From Humitalea rosea (GTDB lineage: Bacteria > Pseudomonadota > Alphaproteobacteria > Acetobacterales > Acetobacteraceae): DNA of 64,000 nucleotides. Positions 58,821-64,000 of the stretch are shown here, piece by piece. The stretch is taken from NCBI RefSeq assembly GCF_003253705.1, contig NZ_QKYU01000010.1, positions 62,001-126,000 on the forward strand, in the 5' to 3' direction. Each line of letters starts with the position of its first letter. Positions within the stretch are counted from its first letter, which is position 1. Both the position numbers and the translations under genes were made by a program. Under the pieces are notes generated by a model. It did not search any database and had not been told where the DNA came from. It was given only the letters and a program-made list of their open reading frames with translations.

Positions 58821-60105
58821 AGAGCACTCCCATAACGCCCGGAAGCCACAAAGCGATGCCTGGAAAAATCACCACAAGTGCAAGTGCCACCAACATCGCC
58901 AGAACCATCCAGATGACCCAGGGGATGGTCGATTCCATGGAAACTTCCGCAATTCGGCAGGAAACCATGAGGTTGACGGCCATCGGCGGGGTGAATTGGC
59001 CGATCGCGATCTTCATGGTCAGCACCACGCCGAACCAGGTCGGGTCCCAGTCAAAATGCCGTGCGATCGGCATCAGCACCGGCAGCAGGATCAGGAAGAT
59101 CGACACCCCGTCCAGGAACATGCCGACCACCACGATCGCCACCACCAGCAGCGCCATGGTGCCATTGGCGCCAAGGTCGAGCCCAACGATCCAATCCGCC
59201 ACCGGCTGCACCAGCCCAAGCGTGCTGGTGGACCAGGCGAAGACGGTGGCCAGCGCGATCACCACCAGGATGATGCCGGAGAGTTCGGCGGCCTCGACCA
59301 GCATCTCATACACATCGCGCAGGGTCAGGCTGCGATAGACCACGAAGCCGACGAAGAGCCCGTAGAACACCGCCATCACCGCCGCCTCGGTGGGGGTCAC
59401 GAAGCCCGCGCGCATGCTGCCGAGGATGACCACGGGCGCCATCAGCCCCCAGATCGCCTCGCGGAAGCTGCGCCAGATCGAGAGGGTTTCCCGGTCCGGG
59501 CTCTTGCCGCCGAAATCGCAAAGCCAGGAAATCAGCAGCACCGCCACGATGATCGCGCAACCGGCCAGCAGCCCGGGAAACATGCCCGCCATGAAGATCG
59601 CCGGCACCGACACGCCGGGCACCATCACCGCATAGACGATGAAGGCGATGGAGGGCGGGATCAGGATGTCGGTCGAGGCCGCCGCCGCCACCGTGCTGGC
59701 GATGAAGGGGCGCGGGTAGCCGTCCCGCACCATCCCCCGCGTCACCACCTGCCCCACCGCGGCCGAGGTGGCGGGGCCGGAGCCGGAAATGCCGCCCATC
59801 ACCATCGCGACCAGCACCGCGACGCTGGCCAGCGCCCCCCTGCCCGCGCCCACCAGCGCCGTGGCGAAGCGCACCAGCCGCAGCGCGACGCCGGTGCGGT
59901 CGAAGACGCTGCCGACCAGGACGAACATCGGGATCGCCATCAGCGGGTATTTCGCGATGCCGGCATAGACGCTGGTCGGCATCGCCATGATCGACTGATC
60001 GGCCAGCCAGATGCAGAAGGCACCGGCCAGCCCCAGCGCCACCCCGATCGGCACCCCCGCCACCAGCAGCACGCCGAAGCCCAGGAACAGGGTTGCGCCG
60101 ATCAC
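58819..60105 (-). CDS. dctM: TRAP transporter large permease DctM (GTG start)
   Basis: A 428-residue TRAP large permease with about 12 membrane helices. VMGGISGSGPATSAAVGQVV near 110-129, ASTDILIPPSIAFIVYAV near 149-166 and GQFTPPMAVNLMVSCRIAEV near 370-389 are the conserved signatures. Translation starts at GTG 60105 overlapping the dctQ stop (GTGA); the upstream frame is inside dctQ. It uses the sodium or proton gradient to import a substrate delivered by DctP. Confidence 0.93.
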   Translation of the reverse strand: MIGATLFLGFGVLLVAGVPIGVALGLAGAFCIWLADQSIMAMPTSVYAGIAKYPLMAIPMFVLVGSVFDRTGVALRLVRFATALVGAGRGALASVAVLVAMVMGGISGSGPATSAAVGQVVTRGMVRDGYPRPFIASTVAAAASTDILIPPSIAFIVYAVMVPGVSVPAIFMAGMFPGLLAGCAIIVAVLLISWLCDFGGKSPDRETLSIWRSFREAIWGLMAPVVILGSMRAGFVTPTEAAVMAVFYGLFVGFVVYRSLTLRDVYEMLVEAAELSGIILVVIALATVFAWSTSTLGLVQPVADWIVGLDLGANGTMALLVVAIVVVGMFLDGVSIFLILLPVLMPIARHFDWDPTWFGVVLTMKIAIGQFTPPMAVNLMVSCRIAEVSMESTIPWVIWMVLAMLVALALVVIFPGIALWLPGVMGVL

Positions 60106-60587
60106 GCCGCCTGGCCCTTCAGCACCCGCACCAGCCGCCCAGCCGCGCGCAGGACCACGACCAGCGAGAGCAGCGGCAGCCAGCCGGTGTACCACCAGTT
60201 CGGAGTGCCCAGGCCGTTGGACAGCACCTCATACCGATACTCGTCCCAGGTCAGGCTGGCGCCGAAGACCACCAGCAGCCCGAAGCAGAGCATGGTCAGC
60301 AGCAAGGCGAAGGCCTCCGCCAACTGCCGCCGTCGCGGCGACATCAGCCCGACGAAGAAGTCGATGCTGATATGCCGCCCGCGAGCGGTCGCGACCGCGG
60401 TGCCGAGCAAGGCGACCACCACCATCAGCACCACCGAATATTCCTCGGTGAAGGCCAGTGAGACATTGGTCAGATAGCGCGTGACGACATTGGCGGCGGT
60501 GATCAGCGCCATCGCGCCCATCGCCGCCGCCATCAGCACCTCCTCGATTTTCAGGGGAATGCGCGGCTCCGGTTGTTCCCCTGCCAT
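60102..60587 (-). CDS. dctQ: TRAP transporter small permease DctQ
   Basis: A 161-residue four-helix protein. EEYSVVLMVVVALLGTAVA and ARGRHISIDFF near 55-85 are typical DctQ sequences. ATG 60587 starts three bases after the dctP stop region; an extended frame to 60659 lies inside dctP. It forms the membrane complex with DctM. Confidence 0.9.
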   Translation of the reverse strand: MAGEQPEPRIPLKIEEVLMAAAMGAMALITAANVVTRYLTNVSLAFTEEYSVVLMVVVALLGTAVATARGRHISIDFFVGLMSPRRRQLAEAFALLLTMLCFGLLVVFGASLTWDEYRYEVLSNGLGTPNWWYTGWLPLLSLVVVLRAAGRLVRVLKGQAA

Positions 60588-60589
60588 GG

Positions 60590-61621
60590 TCAGCTCCGCG
60601 CGGCGCGCACGGCGGCCTCGGCGCGGCGCACCAGATCGGTGCCGACCGTCTGCGCCCATTTGTCATAGACAGGCTTGGTGAGCCTCGCAAAAGCCTGCTT
60701 CTCGGCATCGGTCGAGGTCACCACCGCGACCCCGCGCCGCGCCAGCTCCTCCAGGCTGGCGCGATCGCCGTTCTGGCCGAGCCCGGCGCGGGAGGCGCGG
60801 ATTTGCGCCTCGGCGGCCTCCATGGCGCAGGCCTTCACGAGATCGCGGTCGGCCGGGGTGAAGCTTTCCAGCACCGGCTTGGCCACCACGAAGAGCCCGG
60901 CATCGGCGACATAATTCCACAGGGTCAGGTGTTTCTGGGCCAGCGCGTCCATGCGCAGCGCCAGGAACAGGTTCACCGGATTCTCCTGCCCATCGACCGC
61001 GCCGGTCGAAAGGGCCGGCTGCAGATCGGCGAAGGACATCTGCACCGGGTTGGCGCCAAGCGCGGTGAATATCTCGGAGAAGATGGCCCCGGCAGCGAAG
61101 CGTATCTTCAGCCCCCGCAGATCGGCGGGCTCCCGGATCGGGCGCTTGCTGTTGGATATCTCGCGGAAGCCGTTCTCGCCCCAGGCCATGGGCACCACGT
61201 CGCGGGTGGCGATGACGCGCTCCAGCTCACGCCCCACCTCACCGCGGATCAGCGCATCGAAGCCGCGCGCATCGCCGAGCAGGAAGGGCAGCGAGAAGAT
61301 GTTCATCTCCCGCACCTGCGGGCTGATGTTGATGGTGCTGAAGGTTGCCATGTCGATGATGCCCTGGCGCATCGCGACCAGTTCGCGCGTCTGGTCGCCG
61401 CCGACCAGCTGGCTGCCGGGATAGACCTTCATGTTGATGCGGCCGCCGCTGCGCTCGGTCACCAGCTCGGCCCAGCGGAAGGCGCCATCGGCGAGCGCGA
61501 TCGGGCGGTTGCCGACGACGCTCACCTTGTATTCGGCCTTGTACTGGGTCTGCGCCCGCGCGACGGCGGGCATCGCCAAAGCGGCGGGGGCGGCGAGGAT
61601 GAGCCTGCGGGATATGGTCAT
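60590..61621 (-). CDS. dctP: TRAP transporter periplasmic receptor DctP
   Basis: A 343-residue DctP-family binding protein. Signal peptide about 1-23 (RRLILAAPAALAMPAVARAQ). The carboxylate-binding arginine is probably in LRGLKIRFAAGAIFSEIF near 166-183, and MSFADLQPALSTGAVDGQEN near 195-214 is the conserved helix and loop. It delivers a carboxylate, typically a 2-oxo acid or aromatic acid, to DctQM. The E1 genes upstream in the same direction suggest that the imported compound is a 2-oxo acid or acetoin-related substrate. Confidence 0.92.
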   Translation of the reverse strand: MTISRRLILAAPAALAMPAVARAQTQYKAEYKVSVVGNRPIALADGAFRWAELVTERSGGRINMKVYPGSQLVGGDQTRELVAMRQGIIDMATFSTINISPQVREMNIFSLPFLLGDARGFDALIRGEVGRELERVIATRDVVPMAWGENGFREISNSKRPIREPADLRGLKIRFAAGAIFSEIFTALGANPVQMSFADLQPALSTGAVDGQENPVNLFLALRMDALAQKHLTLWNYVADAGLFVVAKPVLESFTPADRDLVKACAMEAAEAQIRASRAGLGQNGDRASLEELARRGVAVVTSTDAEKQAFARLTKPVYDKWAQTVGTDLVRRAEAAVRAARS

Positions 61622-61682
61622 GGCGGTTCTCCCTGATGGGTCGCCCGTTGGCCGGGCCTTTTCATGGCGTCAGAGTGCGGGG

Positions 61683-61702
61683 GCTTGCCTCAGCGGGCAA
61701 GC
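61683..61702 (-). promoter_or_regulatory. Hairpin around the E1 beta stop codon
   Basis: GCTTGCC (61683-61689) and GGCAAGC (61696-61702) pair with a six-base loop that contains the E1 beta stop (minus strand). No T-run follows. It may adjust expression between the E1 genes and the TRAP genes that start 68 bases further on. Confidence 0.45.
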
Positions 61703-62649
61703 AGGCGATCGGCGGCGGCGACGATCTTGGCGGGGGTGACCTTGATCGCCTCCTCCAAGGGCGGCGAGAAGGGCAGCGGCACCCGCGGCATGCCGCAGCG
61801 CGCGAGCTTCACCCCCGGGGCGTGTTCGGCGACGCAGGCGATGATCTCGGCGCCGAAGCCGCCCACCTCCACCGCCTCATGCGCCACCAGCAGCCGGCCG
61901 GTGCGCCGGGCGCTGGCGACGACGGCGGCCTGGTCCCAGGGCCAAAGGCAGCGCAGGTCCAGGATTTCCGCCCCGATCCCGCGCGAGGCGAGCACCGCCG
62001 CCGCCTGCTGCACCGCCGGCATCAGCGCCGACCAGGAGACGATGGTCAGCCCATTGCCCGATTGCACGCGGCGGACGCGGCCGAAGGGGATGGGCTCGAT
62101 GACCTCGGGCACCTCGCCCTCGACGCCGAACAGGTTCTTGGGGTCGAAGAACAGCACCGGATCATCGCTGCGGATCGCCGAGACCAGCAGCCCGGCGGCA
62201 TCGGCGGGGGTCGAGGGTGCCACCACGACCACGCCGGGCAGATGCGCGAACCAGGCCTCCAGCACCTGGCTGTGCTGGGCGGCGCTGTTGCGCCACAGCC
62301 CGTGCGGCATGCGCACCACCAGCGAGGGCCGCGCCTGGCCGCCGAACATGTAGCGGATCTTGGCGATCTGGTTCACCAGCTCGTCCATCGCGCACATCAC
62401 GAAGTCGAAGATGCGCATCTCGATGATCGGCCGCGTGCCGACCAGGGCCGCACCCAGCCCCGCGCCCATGATGACGGCCTCGCTGATCGGGGTGGAGACC
62501 ACGCGATCCGGCCCGAATTTTTCCAGGAAGCCGCGATACTGGCCGAACAGCCCACCGCGCGCGACATCCTCGCCCAGCACCCAGACCCGGGGATCGCGCT
62601 TCATCTCCTGCAACGCCGCAAGACGCAGGGCTTCCACCAGGGTCGTCAT
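61690..62649 (-). CDS. 2-oxo acid / acetoin dehydrogenase E1 component, beta subunit
   Basis: A 319-residue transketolase-like beta subunit. MKRDPRVWVLGEDVARGGLF near 16-35 is the conserved TPP-side start, and TPISEAVIMGAGLGAALVGTRP near 56-77 is the usual interface. It forms an alpha2beta2 TPP-dependent decarboxylase with the overlapping alpha gene (ATGA). It resembles acetoin dehydrogenase and pyruvate dehydrogenase E1 beta. No E2 or E3 gene is within the window. Confidence 0.9.
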   Translation of the reverse strand: MTTLVEALRLAALQEMKRDPRVWVLGEDVARGGLFGQYRGFLEKFGPDRVVSTPISEAVIMGAGLGAALVGTRPIIEMRIFDFVMCAMDELVNQIAKIRYMFGGQARPSLVVRMPHGLWRNSAAQHSQVLEAWFAHLPGVVVVAPSTPADAAGLLVSAIRSDDPVLFFDPKNLFGVEGEVPEVIEPIPFGRVRRVQSGNGLTIVSWSALMPAVQQAAAVLASRGIGAEILDLRCLWPWDQAAVVASARRTGRLLVAHEAVEVGGFGAEIIACVAEHAPGVKLARCGMPRVPLPFSPPLEEAIKVTPAKIVAAADRLLAR

Positions 62650-63617
62650 GCGCCGAGCACATCGCTGAAGGCGGTGGCCGGATCGGGCCAGGGCGCGGCC
62701 ATTGCGGCTGCCCGGGCGGCCTGCATCTCGGCCAGCGCATCCTCCCGGACGGCCGCGAGTTCCGCGGCGGTGGCGACGCCCTCGGCGAGCAGCCGGGCCT
62801 CGAAGCGTGCGATGGGCTCGCCCTGCTTCGCTGCGGCGACCTCATCGGCCGGGCGCCAGGCGGCGGCATCGGTGCTGGTATGGCCGGTGTGGCGATAGGT
62901 TTGCGCATGCAGCAGGCGCGGGCCGGCCCCGCCCCGGACCTCGGCGACCAGGCGCGCGGCGGCGGCATCCACGGCGCCGACGTCATTGCCATCGACGGTC
63001 ACGGCGGGGACGCCGAGTGCGGCGGCGCGGGCCACGACCCCGGGCCCGGCGGTGACATCGGCGGCGCGGGTGAAGGCGGCCACGCCATTGTCCTCGCACA
63101 CGAACAGCACCGGCAGCCGGTAGAGCGCCGCCCAGTTCAGCCCCTCCAGGAACGGCCCGCGGTTGATGGCGCCATCGCCGAAGAAGCAGACGGCGATATG
63201 GTCGAGCCCCAGCAGCTTCAGCCCCTGCGCCGCGCCCACCGCGATCGGGATGCCACCCGCGACCACACCATTGGCCCCGAGCATGCCGACCGAGAAATCG
63301 GCGATATGCATCGACCCGCCCTTGCCGCCGCAATGCCCGCCGGCGCGGCCATGCAGCTCCTCCATCATCCCCGCCACCCCGGCGCCCTTGGCCAGCGCAT
63401 GGCCATGGCCGCGATGGTTGGAGGTGATGCGGTCCTCACGCCGCAGGTTGAGGCAGACGCCGGCCGCGACCGCCTCCTGCCCGATGCTGACGTGCAGCGG
63501 CCCCGGAATGTCGCCGGCCTGGTGCGCCGCGAGCGCGGTTTCCTCAAAGGCACGGATGCGGCACATGCTGCGATGCAGCGCGAGCCAATGCGCGGCGTTG
63601 GCCGTCGTTGCGTTCAT
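62646..63617 (-). CDS. 2-oxo acid / acetoin dehydrogenase E1 component, alpha subunit
   Basis: A 323-residue E1 alpha subunit. The TPP-binding motif is FFGDGAINRGPFLEGLNWAA leading to FVCEDN (canonical final NN is DN). GHGHALAKGAG near 70-80 and GGKGGSMHIAD near 96-106 are conserved. The phosphorylation-loop YRHTGHTSTD is present near 243-252. ATG 63617 follows GGGGGAA. It starts the minus-strand operon E1 alpha, E1 beta, then dctPQM. Acetoin dehydrogenase alpha and pyruvate dehydrogenase alpha are the closest types; substrate unproven. Confidence 0.9.
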   Translation of the reverse strand: MNATTANAAHWLALHRSMCRIRAFEETALAAHQAGDIPGPLHVSIGQEAVAAGVCLNLRREDRITSNHRGHGHALAKGAGVAGMMEELHGRAGGHCGGKGGSMHIADFSVGMLGANGVVAGGIPIAVGAAQGLKLLGLDHIAVCFFGDGAINRGPFLEGLNWAALYRLPVLFVCEDNGVAAFTRAADVTAGPGVVARAAALGVPAVTVDGNDVGAVDAAAARLVAEVRGGAGPRLLHAQTYRHTGHTSTDAAAWRPADEVAAAKQGEPIARFEARLLAEGVATAAELAAVREDALAEMQAARAAAMAAPWPDPATAFSDVLGA

Positions 63618-63666
63618 TTCGTTCCCCCGTCTTGCGAGCTTGACGCGCTCGGCGCAGGAATCAAGC

Positions 63667-64000
63667 GTGGAGAGAAACGGCGCCCTCATACGGGACAGCG
63701 TGACCGAGCTTGGCGCCGAAGCGCGCGGGCAAGTGGCGCTGTGCGCGAGCCATGGCGGCGGCTATGCCGCTGCCTATGCGGCCGCGCGCGGGGTCGCGGG
63801 GCTGCTGCTGCATGATGCCGGGATCGGGCGGGAGCGCGCGGGCGTCGCGGGGCTGGAAGGCCTGACCATTCCCGCCGCGGCCTGTACCGGCGCGCCGATC
63901 GGCGATGGCGCGGCGTTGCTGGCCGAAGGGCGCCTCTCGGTCGTGAATGCCGCCGCCGCGGCGCTCGGCCTGCATCCCGGCATGGGCTGCGGCCCAGCGC
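63667..64000 (+). CDS. Unrecognised protein, partial (runs off the right edge)
   Basis: An open frame from GTG 63667 continues to the end of the window without a stop (111 codons seen). Its amino-acid composition is that of a real protein: VALCASHGGGYAAAYAAARG, LLLHDAGIGRERAGVAGLEG, PAAACTGAPIGDGAALL. The HDAGIGRE and CTGAPIGDG segments look like conserved turns, but I do not recognise the family. It is divergent from the E1 alpha gene with a 49-base spacer. A GTG start with GAG before it is the best candidate; other in-frame GTGs exist. Confidence 0.6.
   Translation, partial: MERNGALIRDSVTELGAEARGQVALCASHGGGYAAAYAAARGVAGLLLHDAGIGRERAGVAGLEGLTIPAAACTGAPIGDGAALLAEGRLSVVNAAAAALGLHPGMGCGPA

Overview
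The window is a gene-dense, high-GC (roughly 70%) stretch of bacterial chromosome. The gene set points to an alphaproteobacterium, most likely an Acetobacteraceae relative of Roseomonas. The evidence is a fliX / flgI-cheL-flbY flagellar locus, an alpha-type cysteine-poor DksA, a UPF0262 gene, a DUF983 gene, and many catabolic operons paired with ABC, TRAP and Bug-type uptake proteins. The lineage is inferred from gene content. No rRNA, tRNA, CRISPR array, transposase or phage gene was found.

Layout. 1-391 has no gene. 392-949 is a glycine-zipper lipoprotein. 1039-9360 is a surface-polysaccharide locus: an ABC exporter (wzm/wzt type), four glycosyltransferases or relatives, and gmd-rmd for GDP-D-rhamnose, in two convergent arms. 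9440-12111 carries an elongation factor G gene and dksA. 12249-14642 is the flagellar locus. 14695-18822 is a tightly overlapping five-gene operon of RibD-type reductase, MDR dehydrogenase, PTPS-like protein, glycosyltransferase and methyltransferase; it looks like a pathway for a small glycosylated and methylated pteridine-like compound and is the best candidate for an undescribed system. 18882-20764 is otnK-otnC. 20765-22150 holds a GNAT acetyltransferase and a histone-H1-like Lys/Ala/Pro repeat protein. 22604-25389 is prpC and prpD, divergent from a LysR regulator.

25502-31760 is a hydantoin / N-carbamoyl-amino-acid region: LysR, hydantoinase, small membrane protein, two tandem N-carbamoyl-D-amino-acid hydrolases and a hydantoin racemase. 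A low-GC two-gene island (about 30170-31030) is lodged inside it. 31879-34916 holds DUF983, UPF0262, mtnA and an HMG-CoA-lyase-like gene. 34917-38612 has a drug/H+ antiporter and an amino-acid ABC importer without its ATPase. 38616-39029 is a rhodanese. 39186-44067 is a TetR-controlled RND efflux pair. 44221-45910 is an SsuBC/TauBC-like ABC pair without a binding protein. 45907-50369 holds a YpfJ-like metalloprotein, a Bug receptor, an Asp/Glu-racemase-family protein lacking both catalytic cysteines, and a second dihydropyrimidinase. 50494-52564 holds an alpha/beta hydrolase and an NlpC/P60-like protein.

52565-57998 is an amino-acid catabolic locus: ABC permease, binding protein, DapA-family enzyme, and a single-chain fusion of the three HcnA/HcnB/HcnC-type dehydrogenase modules. 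It fits hydroxyproline or another cyclic or D-amino acid. 58057-63617 is all on the minus strand: a TPP-dependent E1 alpha/beta pair, a complete DctP-Q-M TRAP transporter, a Rap1a-like periplasmic protein and a second glycine-zipper lipoprotein. An unrecognised gene on the plus strand runs off the right edge from 63667.

Many genes overlap by 1-4 bases (ATGA, TGATG, GTGA), so several of these blocks are probably translationally coupled operons. Long open frames antiparallel to the real genes are an effect of high GC and were not annotated.
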